DNA of 60,000 nt. Source: Apostichopus japonicus. Taxonomy: Eukaryota; Echinodermata; Holothuroidea; Aspidochirotida; Stichopodidae. The notes under the pieces are model-generated. The model worked only from the letters and a program-made list of their open reading frames with translations. It had not been told where the DNA came from and did no database searches. The first letter of the stretch is position 1. Each line of letters starts with the position of its first letter. Shown one piece after another: positions 1 through 11,200 of this stretch. A program made the position numbers and the translations under genes. The DNA lies in NCBI RefSeq assembly GCF_037975245.1, contig NC_092581.1, positions 18,531,303 through 18,591,302 on the forward strand. The letters are read 5' to 3'.

Positions 1-80
1 TGAAGTAGCCAGCCATTACAACAGCAAAGAAAAGTTTACTGTTGCATAGTGGCCATATTATCTTTCTTTTGTTCTGCTAG

Positions 81-198
81 TCATATGCAAGGAGAAAAAG
101 CTAGATTCTTTGAGATGGAGTCTCATCCACGCATTAAACACAAAAAGAAAGGGTCCATCTCTATGGTAAACAACGGTTCAAACCAACATGGGTCTCAG
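81..198 (+). CDS. PPIL4: PPIL4 exon: cyclophilin core
   Basis: The acceptor is ctgctag at 74-80 and the donor is CAG|GTGAG at 198/199. One base completes a codon and 39 codons follow. It encodes [18 protein letters not shown] and [12 protein letters not shown], the part of the cyclophilin fold that precedes the conserved QFF. It is the first exon in the window. Confidence 0.92.
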
Positions 199-3100
199 GT
201 GAGATATTACAATGCAGTCAATGGAAAGTGATGTCAATTAATATGTTTGAATAATTTAAAAATATTGGGTTCAATATCGTTTGGAAACCTGCAGAATAGA
301 TCTGGGAATCTTTCTAGTTTAGAGTGATGAAAAGTGTTATTGGACAGCAAGAAACAGTACATACTTCAAAAACCTGACTTTTATGCTTGTTTTTGTCTAA
401 TTATGAAGCCATCAAATCAAAGATGGTTGATTTCAATTGGGACATATTATACATAATAATTTGGATGAAACTTGTACAAATACTTCCTCATTTTTATATG
501 AATGTCTTTGACTTGCTCATTAACCATGAAATTGGGTGTTTTTTTTCTTCTTTTTTTCTCGTTTCTGCATAGTTCTTCATCACCCTCAGGGAAGACATTG
601 ATTACCTGGATGGTATCCACACAGTATTCGGAGTAGTAACGGAAGGGTTTGACGTATTGGACAAGATCAGCGAAACCTTTTGCGATGCTAAACACAGACC
701 ACTGCAAGACATAAGGTATTAAACTAGATAGTAAAATGTGGCGTAAAGTCGGCAACTCTTAAGTGCAGAGTTGACTTATACATGCTGTCGGTTATAAATG
801 ATCTGTGTGATTTGTGTCATTTCGTACCTTAACTTCACTTTTATGTATGTGGCAGGTTACAATTTAACTTCTTACCATTCTTTTTATATTCCACAGGATC
901 AACCATACCGTGATCCTTGATGATCCATTTGATGATCCAGAGGGTCTGGAGTTTCCGGATAAATCACCAGAGATTGATCCTTATAAATTGAAGGTATGAA
1001 TTAAGTAGATGCTTCAATACCACCAGGATTAAAAGTTCTTGTCAAAATGTTGTTTTATGTAACTTGATGTAACTTTCTACACAATAAAATGAAAGATTAA
1101 CATTATTTTCTTTAATGGTGGTTTAGTAATGGACTTCATTTTTTTTTTAAATAAAATATATGGTGATCACTCTTTCATGTTTGTTATATGTGGTTGGTGT
1201 TATGACACATCCCTTTACTGGCTGGTATTTTTGTGATCGTGGTGGTCGGATTACATATTGCCTTCTCTTCTCTCGTACTATTTATTTCAGAGTGATCGGA
1301 TTGCTGCTGATGAAGACATCGGCAAAGAGAAAGAGAAGACGACGGAACAAGTTGAAGAAGAAACTCAGACGCAGGAAGCGAAGGCTAATGCACAAATCTT
1401 AGAAATGGTATGTTGATCCTCCTCTCTTGTACCCATTCCTCCTTTCGAGGGGAGGAGGTCGTCAGGTGGAGGACAGGGAGAGTTAGGTTTGTGACTTTTA
1501 AGAAGGGTATTGAAGTGAGCTCTATCACAGTACCTGATATAATTGGTTTGTTTTTCCTAATGACGGTTTCGAACCAACATCTTGCAAAAATTTATTGATG
1601 AGAAGGAAGAAGTTGAAAATGGTTGTCTTCTGGAAATTTTCATGTAAGGCTGTTAGGTACGCAAAATGAATAATAGTAGATGGGGAAAAGTGGAGAACAA
1701 ACAAAAATATGAAAAGGAGTATTTGACAAAAATGTTGATGACATGGAATGAGTGGTGAACAGACAAAGGGTAAGGTGGAGGTAGGAGCAGAGGATTGGGA
1801 GAAAAAATAGGGTTTTTGTTTCATTTTCCAGCTTCTTCTAGTAGTCAGGAAGTCCATCTCTTTGTGGTTTGTTTGTTCCTCTCAGTCATAATAAACAAAG
1901 GGAACAAAAGAGGGGTGAAGTGGAGATGGCAGGGGGTGGAAATCATTTTGCCTTGTAAAGTCTTACAGTGTACTGTATCTCCATTGATTATAATAGATTG
2001 GTGATCTTCCCGACGCATACGTGAAACCTCCAGAGAATGTCCTCTTTGTTTGCAAACTAAATCCAGTAACTTCATCCGAAGACCTGCAAATAATCTTCTC
2101 AAGATTTGGCAAGATCAATAGGTGAGGTTTTTCTGTCGGTCGGGGGACAGGTTGGTTGTTAGGGGGGGGGGGTAGGGATATGGCACAATAGGTAGTTTGG
2201 GTGGTAGAATTGTAACAGTTGATTTAATCAAAGGTCGGTTTGTACAAATGAATTAATTCAGTCTCCATTTAGGAATAGGACTCTCCATCTCTGGGATCAC
2301 TAATATATTTTGATCTATGGTTGTTGCTGATAGTATCCTACATTTGGTGCATTCTCAAAATAGCTGGTGTTTGATTTTAATTTTTCTGTTTCGACAGATT
2401 CACTCAGTGACAACGTCTCTGAAATTAGTGAGAAGTCAGAAAGTGCAATTCGTACATTTTAACATACAATGTTCACCATCATGGTCATATATGTGTTAGT
2501 CTCTCAATGTAAGTGGGAATGGGGTTGAGAGTGGATCTTGGGTGACATTGTTTAAAGGTTAAAAATGAAATGTTCCCTTCGATGGAAGAAAGGTGTATGC
2601 CACGCTAGTATCAGAACAGTGACGAATCACATATTACCAACGTTTGCCCACCCAGTACGATAGTCAGATGCACAGATTAATTTCGTTGATTGAAAAATGT
2701 AAAATTTTCCTGAAATTCAAGTTAACCAGAATATCCCAATCATATTTTTAAGGAGAATAGGGAAGGCCTGAATAAGACTTTTGACAATTCAGTGTTTTTG
2801 ATTTCTGCCCTTTTTTTTCTGTTTCAGTTGTGAGGTCATCAAGGACCAGGCCACTGGGGATTCCCTTTGTTATTCATTTGTTGAATTTGAAAGAGTAAGT
2901 TGGCCCAGTTATGGCCCTCCAAGGTTACCACCCAATACATGTACACCTGTTATTTGACGTATATTCCAGTATATATCTCTAACACTGACAGAGCAGACAA
3001 ATTATATTATTCAGTGAAAGACTATGTATTGTATGTCCCAATATCTTGTTCTCACATCTCGAGATGGTTGTCTGAAGGTTTTTGGTTTCGATGATAATCA

Positions 3101-6100
3101 TAACCTTTGCTTTCATTATGGCGTATGTGTGTGTGTGTGAGTGCGTTTGTGACGCACAGCTTGTAAACACAATATCTCAAGGAAATATCAGACCAATTTC
3201 ATATTTTGTGTTTAGAAGTACCACATTGAGTACAAGAAGCCTATTGTTTTTGGTGGAGGTCAAAGGTCATTTGGGGTCACCAGGGGTCAAATTGTGAAAA
3301 CCTTGTAAACACGATATCTCAAGAAGGGAATCATGGGCAGACCTTATATTTGGTGTGTAGGAGTACCACATTGTGTAGAAGAAGCCTATTGTTTTTGGTG
3401 GAAGGCGAAGGTCATTTGGGGTCATCAGAGGTCAAATCGTGAAACTCTTGTACACATGTACACCCTCACTATACAGTACGTCACAATGCATTTTTGCATT
3501 CTGGTTTTACATTTCTCCTTATTTTGACAGGTGCATGCTCTCTGAATTAATGGAAAAATTTGATTTAATGATTTCTTTCTTAATCTTGGTTTAGATTTTC
3601 ATAAAAATGTGATAAATTTGATGTCAGTTCTTTAAACTGTTTTCTTGTTATCCGTTATAGGAGGAAGACTGTGAGGAAGCATACTTCAAAATGGACAATG
3701 TCCTCATCGACGACAGACGTATCCACGTAGACTTCAGTCAGTCCGTTGCCAAGCTGCAATTCAAGGGTAAAGGTAAGTTATCTTGCGCAGTGTGACCCAT
3801 GTCAACATCGTTATTCCTCTCCTAAACGTCAGGCCATGCTGCAGCAAAATTTCTTCGAAGGCTCTCGCACCACTGAGCGCAAAAGACGTAACTAATTGTT
3901 GCTGTATTTAACTCAGGGCAGATATTGGGATGATTGAGTTAACACTAAGCCTACAATACTCTGATGTTAGCTGTCCATAGCATTTACCCATTACTCCACT
4001 GTATTTTGACAAGAATTGATGGGAAGTTATAATTTCACGGTTAGGTGAATTTCCAGCTGATTGCAGCACTTTATGCCAAATAACAGTTTAAAGCATTTGT
4101 ATGGATGGAACATCGAACAACTAGTGAATCGAATGAGAGATGCAAAGAATATGGTTGTGTAATGATATGTTTATTTATACATGTATGTAAAATATACATA
4201 TGTAAATATAATACATCTCAGCTGCCAGATAAGCACACTCAGGCACAACATGTTTGCTGCCCCCATCCCGACACAAACCAAACATAGAATGTTGGCATGT
4301 CTTGCATCATCAGCCTATTGGATAGTCTGTCAGTATATAGATACAAATTTTCCAAATATATGTAAATGTAATGAAATACATCCACCTGCTGTTTACCGAA
4401 TATTCGAGTCGAGTGAGCTAATTGTGATTTGCGAGAAATCACTTGATCTCGGCCAGTATTCTGCATGTTTGATCAAACACAAAGGGAAAAACCTGCAAAT
4501 GGACAATACATCAGGATCTTGATAACTTATTATTGTTTAACAACATCTAATTTTCTGTTTCATTTATTTTTTTTCATGTTTGGTAGGTCCTGTGATGCCC
4601 CAAAGACCGTCGAAGGGTCAGTCTAGTCAACGTCCGAGGTAGGTCAAATCTGTGCAGTATTGATTATGAATCAGTACAAGAACAAGTACCCCAACGTTTG
4701 GGAATGCTTCCTAACTATGAGGATTTTGTACTTTTTGAAAACATTTTTGCTCCCTTTCCTCTTCACTTTTCATAGATATCATTGTTATTGAAAGAGTACC
4801 ACCTTGATCAGGAAATGGATTGCTGTATAGTGGAATTATGTAGGAAATACAAACACTAAAAATTACAACAATGTTGTACAGTTCTTATCCATTTGGGAAG
4901 AAATTATGGCTATGTAGGGCTGAATTAACCATTTAGTGTATGTGCATTAGGGCTATGTAGGGCTGGACTTAACACTTGGAGTATGTGCATTAGGGCTATG
5001 TAGGGCTGGATTTACCACTAAGTGTATGTGCATTAGGGCAATGTAGGGCTGGATGTTCCACATAGTGTATGTGCATTAGGGCTATGTAGGGCTGGATGTT
5101 CCACATAGTGTATGTGCATTAGGGCTATGCAGGGCTGGATTTACTACTTAGTGTATTTGCATTAGGGCTATGTAGGGCTGGACTTAACACTTGGAGTATG
5201 TGCATTAGGGCTATGCATGGCTGGATTTACTACTTAGTGTATTTGCATTAGGGCTATGTAGGGCTGGATGTTCCACATAGTGTATGTGCATTAGGGCTAT
5301 GTAGGGCTGGATGTTCCACATAGTGTATGTGCATTAGGGCTATGTAGGGCTGGATGTTCCACATAGTGTATGTGCATTAGGGCAATGTAGGGCTGGATTT
5401 ACCACCTAGTGCATGTGCATAAGGCTTTGTAGGGCTGGATTTACACTAAGTGTATGTACAATGCAATGTAGAAAGCTCATTCGCTGCTTTTATGTATAAT
5501 TTCCGATATCACTTTAATTACGAGAGCAATTTGAGCTAAAAAAATCTTTCTGTTAGGTCTCTTTTCCCTTTTCCTTGGGTATCCTCTAGATTGGATTTCT
5601 GGCCCATTTGGCCCAGTATTAGATCAGGACATGGTGGTATACAACATCTCTTTATTCACTCAACCCAAGCATTATCAGTTTACTAGTGAATCAGTTAAGC
5701 TTATGAGTAATATTGGGCCTAGGAATATGTACTCTGAAAGTGTTACAGACCTTAGATACATGTGCAGCATTAGAAAATTTGTTGTTGGACTTTTGACAGT
5801 GCTAGCTACAAGGTTAAACACTGAAGTTAAACATTTTGGGTAAGCAACATCTTTACATTAAGTTTATGGTTATGATATGTTTTCTTGATTAATGAGGTTG
5901 TCAGAAAGATTTTCAACCAGAAAATTGTTTGCTAACATTCTACCCTCCTGCCCCTCTCCTTCCCCATCTTCCCCTTCATGGAGGTCAAATACCATCACAC
6001 TCTTCCCTCAGACTATCAAATATCCTTAAAATGTAATCAAAAGTTATTTTGTAATGATGCACAAATCCTTTGACCTGTTCCTGTTATTTTTCAGGGACGC

Positions 6101-7335
6101 TAGGAATCCCAGGTTTCCGGATAACAGGAATGTCGGCAGAGGTAATATGCAGAGGGAAGATCTGCCAAGCAGGAAACCAAAGGTAGGTTTTCAAAATCTG
6201 AACTTCATATTGCGGTCTATTGTTGCAAACATCTGTTGAGTTATTCCCAGTGGACACAAATGTCAGAATGAATCACCAATTTGTATAAAGTCACAGCCAT
6301 GGGCTATGTCATTAATATCAACCATCACCAAGTGCTCGTTATCAGTAGTGCCATAGAGCTTTTTAGAACGGTGGACTTATATGAGCGATTCAAAAGAGTT
6401 AGGTAATAACAATCAAATCCAAGATTAGTATCCTTGTCCAATGTATTTCATGTGGAATCCATAAAATTGCCTCAGTATCACGGTTGAAGTTGTTAAAATG
6501 CTTGCAAGGGTACTCCTCCTGGAGGCTGTGGCCCTCCAAGTTTTGTCAGAAATGTAGGCCAAAATTCCTTTAAGTTTGAACTTACGTGGCCATCATTTGG
6601 TCGCAATGCAGGAATAAACAATTTAAAGAGACGGTTTGTTTTTAACTCTTTTATCAGGAAAGAAGAAGACGAGATGTCAGAAGCAGCAGTAACAGCTCCT
6701 CCTCCAGCCCGGACAGAGAAAAATCAAAGGAGAGGGATAAAGCTAGGAAGCGAGGGAAGAAAAGGTCAAAGGATTCATCATCCAGCCCTGAAAGGTCTCC
6801 ACCACCATCCCACAGAGAAAGATCAAAGGAGAGGGAGAGATTTAGGGATAGAGGGGGGAGGAACATGTCTGAGGAACATGAGAGGACAGTCAAAAGGAGG
6901 GACGACCGGTCAAAGGAAACAAAGAGGAATGACAGAAATAAAAGAGAGGGTGGACAAGGAAAGGATGACAGAGACCAAGAGAGACGAAATGAGAGGATTA
7001 ACGAGAGGTCTAGAAGGAGCAACTCCAGGGATAGGTCACATGATCAGTCACATGATCAGTCTTCTTCTAGGAGGAGAGTTAGGAACTCTGGTGAAAGATA
7101 CCCTCGAAACGATAGTCACAAAAAGAAGGGTATGAGGACTTCATCTGAATCCAGCGACTCCTCTACCACAGAGAGGAGAAAATCACAGAAGAGGAGAGAG
7201 AGCGATTCATCTGATGAAGATGGAGAGAGTCGTAGGATGACAAAGAAGAAAACTAAGAGGAGGAGAGATGATGAGGAGAGGTCACCAAAAAGGAAACCAA
7301 AAAAGAAAAGGAGATCAAGAAGTCTCTCATCTTGA
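81..7335 (+). CDS. PPIL4: PPIL4: cyclophilin-RRM nuclear protein, 5' partial, ten exons
   Basis: Spliced gene with exons 81-198, 573-715, 897-993, 1291-1407, 1997-2121, 2828-2894, 3661-3772, 4587-4638, 6095-6182 and 6658-7335. All introns are GT-AG and all phases agree, giving 531 residues in the window. The first two exons carry the C-terminal half of the cyclophilin domain ([15 protein letters not shown], then FFIT and [10 protein letters not shown]). An acidic linker follows, then an RRM with RNP2 VLFVCKL and RNP1 LCYSFVEF, and a long Arg/Ser/Lys/Glu tail. The order and sequence match animal PPIL4, a spliceosome-associated nuclear cyclophilin. Where CypA has its active-site Trp in EWLDG, this protein has Tyr (DYLDG), as in other PPIL4 proteins, so weak isomerase activity is likely (inference). 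About 57 N-terminal residues are missing because the gene starts left of the window. The tail makes the whole protein roughly 590 residues, against about 490 in human. Confidence 0.93.
573..715 (+). CDS. PPIL4: PPIL4 exon: end of cyclophilin domain
   Basis: It encodes [20 protein letters not shown] and continues through [15 protein letters not shown]. Joining CAG|TTC restores the SQFF motif of the peptide-binding pocket. The acceptor follows a strong pyrimidine tract (tttttttctcgtttctgcatag) and the donor is ATAAG|GTATT. It ends in phase 2. Confidence 0.93.
897..993 (+). CDS. PPIL4: PPIL4 exon: cyclophilin/linker junction
   Basis: It encodes [20 protein letters not shown] and [10 protein letters not shown]. 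The sequence [14 protein letters not shown] is a near-invariant PPIL4 signature. The acceptor is ttccacag and the donor AAG|GTATGA. Confidence 0.92.
1291..1407 (+). CDS. PPIL4: PPIL4 exon: acidic linker
   Basis: It contributes 39 codons, from [16 protein letters not shown] to [12 protein letters not shown], a charged helical linker rich in Glu, Lys and Gln between the cyclophilin and RRM domains. Both ends are phase 0. The acceptor is tttatttcag and the donor ATG|GTATGT. Confidence 0.88.
1997..2121 (+). CDS. PPIL4: PPIL4 exon: RRM first half (RNP2)
   Basis: It encodes [20 protein letters not shown] and then [21 protein letters not shown]2 (VLFVCKL) is the first RNA-contacting strand of the RRM. 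The acceptor is attataatag and the donor AATAG|GTGAGG. It ends in phase 2. Confidence 0.93.
2828..2894 (+). CDS. PPIL4: PPIL4 exon: RRM middle (RNP1)
   Basis: It encodes [20 protein letters not shown] and ends ER. RNP1 is LCYSFVEF, with aromatic residues in the RNA-stacking positions. The acceptor is tctgtttcag and the donor AGA|GTAAGT, a full consensus. Confidence 0.93.
3160..3446 (+). repeat. Tandem pair of ~143-bp interspersed repeat
   Basis: Two adjacent diverged copies at 3160-3301 and 3302-3446. Each starts CTTGTAAACACRATATCTCA, has an AAGCCTATTGTTTTTGGTGG core, and ends AAGGTCATTTGGGGTCA plus a short tail. A shorter, more diverged copy lies in reverse orientation at about 9374-9494 in UST intron 7, so the sequence is dispersed. 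No coding or tRNA signature is visible. Confidence 0.75.
3661..3772 (+). CDS. PPIL4: PPIL4 exon: RRM C-terminal half
   Basis: It encodes [20 protein letters not shown] and then [18 protein letters not shown]. The [19 protein letters not shown] block is characteristic of PPIL4 and closes the RRM. The donor is AAAG|GTAAGT. Confidence 0.94.
4587..4638 (+). CDS. PPIL4: PPIL4 exon: short basic linker
   Basis: A 52-bp exon encoding [16 protein letters not shown]. The acceptor is gtttggtag, the donor CGAG|GTAGG, and phases match on both sides. It is low-complexity and was placed by splice-site and phase fit rather than by homology. Confidence 0.8.
4907..5455 (+). repeat. 43-bp minisatellite, about 13 units
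   Basis: The unit is GCATTAGGGCTATGTAGGGC plus TGGATTTACCACTTAGTGTATGT. Unit starts are spaced exactly 43 bp apart (for example 4950, 4993, 5036, 5079). Variants alternate between TTCCACATAG and TTACCACTTAG. Every unit carries TTAGGG, the animal telomere hexamer, followed by a second TAGGG 10 bp later. It sits in the PPIL4 intron 4639-6094. Confidence 0.88.
6095..6182 (+). CDS. PPIL4: PPIL4 exon: Arg-rich linker
   Basis: It encodes [20 protein letters not shown] followed by EDLPSRKPK. The acceptor is ttatttttcag and the donor AAG|GTAGGT. It is an RGG/RS-type disordered segment before the terminal exon. Confidence 0.83.
6658..7335 (+). CDS. PPIL4: PPIL4 terminal exon: RS/KE-rich tail and stop
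   Basis: A 678-bp terminal exon with 225 codons and a TGA at 7333-7335. It is dominated by RS, SS, KR and RE dipeptides (for example [20 protein letters not shown]), as in splicing regulators. SS followed by acidic residues ([16 protein letters not shown]) look like CK2/SR-kinase substrates (inference). Several open frames in this region come from the purine-rich composition; the frame used here is the one continuous with the upstream exons. Confidence 0.88.
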   Translation, partial: ERRRRDVRSSSNSSSSSPDREKSKERDKARKRGKKRSKDSSSSPERSPPPSHRERSKERERFRDRGGRNMSEEHERTVKRRDDRSKETKRNDRNKREGGQGKDDRDQERRNERINERSRRSNSRDRSHDQSHDQSSSRRRVRNSGERYPRNDSHKKKGMRTSSESSDSSTTERRKSQKRRESDSSDEDGESRRMTKKKTKRRRDDEERSPKRKPKKKRRSRSLSS

Positions 7336-8057
7336 AGAAAATAATGACTAGGGGAAGGAATAGCTAAGGATGGGAAAAGATGAAGCTCTCTGGAGAGCTT
7401 TGGGTGTATATTATTACTCAGGTTGGAAGCCAATTCTAATAATACTAAATGATCCAAATTTGATGAGATAATGTTCCACGTTTATTGCAAAATGAAAATA
7501 TATAACATGAAAAAAATAGGGAACTAAGGTAAAGACTTTAGAAATGTAGGTCATTACGTTACTGTGATATAAAATGGACTTGCTTTATGGATCATGCTTC
7601 ATGATTAATGGTGAGCATTTGCAATAGACTAATTAATGTCTTTAAATATGGTAAGAAATTAAATACTTAAAAATATTCACAACTGAACAGGATAAGGAAG
7701 GTGTACTTTCTAACCTACCCCCTCCCCCAATTCCCCAACCCAATCAAATATGATTTATACAAATATTTTCAACCCATTTATTTCCAATGCTTATTGATAT
7801 ACTTGATCTCAATGATGTCATAGTGCTTTATCATGCATTTGTAGTGAATGGTTGGATAATGCCCCTGCTTAAATATTTTCTTCAGGAACATGGAAAAAGG
7901 TAATTTATCTCTTGGTCTGGGTTTCTCTCTAAACTTGCTCACAATCCAACCTCTTCCTTTTGTTTATGAAGTCTGGTTGGATAATGATGTTGTTTTAATA
8001 ACTTCTTCAGGAATAAGGTTATTTATCTTCTTGGTCTGGTTTTCTCTCTAATCTTGC
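7336..8057. other. Convergent PPIL4/UST intergenic spacer
   Basis: 722 bp between the PPIL4 stop and the UST stop, holding both 3' UTRs. On the minus strand AATAAA occurs at 7777-7782 and 7481-7486, candidate UST polyadenylation signals. No canonical plus-strand AATAAA is seen for PPIL4. The right part (about 7850-8057) belongs to a ~120-bp tandem duplication that includes the UST C-terminal coding end. Confidence 0.6.
7777..7782 (-). terminator. Candidate UST polyadenylation signal
   Basis: AATAAA on the minus strand, about 280 bp beyond the UST stop codon, is the first canonical hexamer after it. The cleavage site is not determinable. A second AATAAA at 7481-7486 would make the 3' UTR overlap the PPIL4 3' UTR region. 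Confidence 0.4.
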
Positions 8058-8092
8058 TCACAATCCAAGCTCATCCTTTTGTTTATGAAGTC
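7850..8092 (-). repeat. ~120-bp tandem duplication spanning the UST stop codon
   Basis: Segments 7850-7972 and 7975-8092 are related at an offset of 119-125 bp. The upstream copy (in transcript terms) is the functional end of the UST terminal exon. The downstream copy, within the 3' UTR, keeps a recognisable coding end with the reading LHKQKEEVGL and its TGA, against LHKQKDELGL and TGA in the gene. Confidence 0.75.
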
Positions 8093-8215
8093 TTTTTTTA
8101 ATATATTCATAGAATTCATATTCATACTGCATATTTCTTCTTAGGATGCTAAGCGTTTCATTGGAAGGTGGTATCTTTAGATTTGTTGCTGTCCTCGATG
8201 CATTGGAAGCCATGT
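8058..8215 (-). CDS. UST: UST exon 8: C-terminus and stop
   Basis: It encodes ASRTATNLKIPPSNETLSIL and then RRNMQYEYEFYEYIKKRLHK, ending DELGL and TGA (8058-8060). RRNMQYEYEFYEYIK matches the UST C-terminal helix (RMxYEYEFYHYVK). The vertebrate tail that follows is absent. Part of this exon is duplicated just downstream. Confidence 0.92.
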
Positions 8216-11200
8216 CTGAAAACAGAAAAATAAAAGACAAGAAATGTTAAAATGTATTTCATTCACTGGCCTCTAGGCAAGTTTTAAGAGAAAATTGATC
8301 CATACAATGCAGGTGTTTTTGTTGCCAAAATATCACTAACATAGCCATTGGAGAACTCTGACTTTTTCCTTACTTAAATTGGTAGTTTACATTTCTTATT
8401 GTATACCAAGGGTTTTAGCTTTTTCCATGAGGTTGTAAAGTTGCTCCAATGTGCAAAAGAGGTCGCGAAGACAGCGGAAAAAAGTGATCAGGTTGAAAAT
8501 AGCTGAGTTTTTTTTACTAAAAGAGATCTAGTACTGCCATGTGTGTACAAAATATTTTTGATGAAAAATCCTCGGTAAAAAAAAATTGCAAGTTTTGCTG
8601 TACGTTTTGGCGGTGTTTTGTATGTTTTGCAGACGTCTAAGCGATAGTTTTGTACTTCAAGGTCATTTTCATATAATAGTGTACATATTTCATTTGTCAA
8701 TGCATTATCTACTGGTGTATATACTTATAATGAAAAGACCTTAATAGTGTAGTATCTATTAAACAATGTGTCAATCAATACATATGTGTGATGTTGCAGC
8801 AGACCTGTGTAGTCTGCAGTATATTACCTGAAACAATAGTGCTGTGTCTATTTTAATTATAACTCAACAGTATGTTATATATATTATACTATAAGCAGAA
8901 GGTTTATTGCTGATACTATTTATTTATATGAATTTGAAAAATGCACAATATCTTTGGAATGACCATGAGGTATAATACATATTGGGTATATAACTTAAAA
9001 GCAGTAACGCAGGAAACCATTTTTAACTTGTAATATCAGGGTGAAACATAATAACCTTTGAACAACTCAAGTATCCTGGAGCAATATTTTAAGAGCAATT
9101 TATCACCAGGGAAGGTACACTATGTTTAGCCTTTCTATGTGGCAGGCTCTATACTGTAGGTTCCTGTGATGGGAGGGTAGTGGGATGTTCAATTGCTGAG
9201 AAATAGGACCTCAAAAATCAAGAAAATGTCACTCCGCCAGCAAATTGCAAAATTTCATTTTCATTTTGTTAATCTGACAATTTTGAAGCAATTGTATATT
9301 AAGCCCCTTCACGAAACTAAAGTGTGCTAACCAAAATAAAATTATACCATCGGAGAATTGTTGCTTTAGTTTTGAAGGTATCACGTTTACAAGGATTTCA
9401 AGACTTTAGCGCCCGTTTGCCTCTCCTGACCTTTGACCTCTTCAAAATACAAATAGGCTTCTTGAACTTTGTACAGTTTGGATCCACTTAGTGATTATTA
9501 ACTTCATCCACAGTCATCCGTTTGGCATGGAATAAAAAAAACTACACAGGTCGTTTTTATGTTTTTAAACGTTTTTATGTTTTTAAACATTTTTATGAGT
9601 TTGACAACAGATCGACTCTTGCTGTCGGTCTTCTTTCTTTCTAGAGATAAAATCATGTTCAGCCGAGACAAAGTCTTACCTGGTGTGCGGTATAATTTTT
9701 CAGCACCGCTAAAATACCTCGGTAGCATTCTTTCTAACACTTTCAATGTCAGTTCAAATTCTTCCAGTATTCCAACCACCAGGAAATTTTTCTCCACGTT
9801 ATAAATAGCTCTCAAAAGGGCCCGTCTGGAAGGCGACCTGAAAATAAAAACAGAGAAATCTGCAAAGATGAACGTAAAAATGCATCTCGAAGAACAGTTG
9901 ACACAGACCTCAACTTCGACATTCTGTGCAGAAATGACCGAGATGAATGTCAATTTTATTTAACGTCATCTCTAATTTACTCACGAGCTGCTGTCTACTG
10001 CAGCGGTCCGCAAACTGTTAGGCCCACAACACAGAAGCTTCTATTTCGACTGAGTCACGACTCGATGTCTCAAAATCGGGACAAATGCATATGAAGGAAT
10101 TGAGAACCAATATTGGGTCACTTCAATTGTCGCTGGGACACTGTATGTATCAATCTATCATTCATAACAGTTTTAAGGTTCTACCTTATGGGATGGGGTT
10201 CTACCTTATGGGACCCCACGAGTCATTCAAAGTCGGTCGCCCATTTCACAGGTTTCATCAAGATTAAAAGAGGAAGCAGTATATATAAATTACATGAATG
10301 TTACTAAGAAGCTTCCACTGGTTTCGAGGGGGTTTTTTTATATTTTTTTTTATATAATAACAACAGCGAGTACTTTCATATAGGAACACAAACATGACAT
10401 ATGTTTTGGGGGCTGCATGGTTGAAAATTTAATTTCTTGATAATTTTCATTTCTGCTACAACCCCAACATCTTTCCCCAATTGTGGCTCTAAGTATCCTT
10501 AATATGACATAATCTAAAATATGAAAAAGCCTTTGTAGCTGCCCACCGCCTGCCTAAAACATAAAGGTTATGCCACTGATTGCATGTTCTTCAGGAGAGA
10601 CTCAATGTACTATATTTACATTCACTTACACTAACCAGAAAAGATGTCAAGTTGGGAATCTGAACTTTTACATAGAAACATAAATCAGACTCACATAACA
10701 GGAATTAAAGCCACTCAAAGTGGTTGGCAAGAAATACAAAGAGAGAGAAACAACTCATAGGTTATGAAAACATTCTTGGGAATTAATAATAATAATTGAG
10801 ATGCCACCTATCATGTGAAGACACATTACATGACTGCAGCTGACACTTCCCCCTACACTTCACTGTTTACACTTGTATGATGTTTGTAGTATAAAAATGT
10901 GGGTTCAAATGTTTTGACACCACAAATAAGCCTCTAATTGGATGCACTTTCAACAGAAGGACTACCAAGCAGAAATCTGAAGCACTCCTTGTGGAAAAGC
11001 TACCTTTGCATAACATACACACACACACTTGCAATCTCCTCACCACCCCTTCCATCGATATTGGCGACAAGTCCGAGGGGGAGGGAGGGCAGGGGTGGGG
11101 GGAGGGGGAAGGAAATAAGGAGACAGCTACTCACGTGCAGTGTCTGTTGTTTCCACAGAAGAATGGAATGATGTAAAAGTTCTTTTTACCAGAGCAATCT

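Larger units (their letters stand above)
199..6657. other. PPIL4 introns
   Basis: The introns lie between the listed exons. I see nothing notable in 199-572, 994-1290, 1408-1996 or 2122-2827 beyond a run of ten or more G at 2161-2172. Intron 2895-3660 holds a tandem repeat, intron 3773-4586 shows nothing recognisable, and intron 4639-6094 holds the 43-bp minisatellite. Intron 6183-6657 shows nothing. Confidence 0.7.

Noticed and set aside
6654-7022. Minus-strand 122-codon Leu/Ser-rich frame opposite the PPIL4 tail
   Set aside because: An antisense shadow of the purine-rich RS exon.
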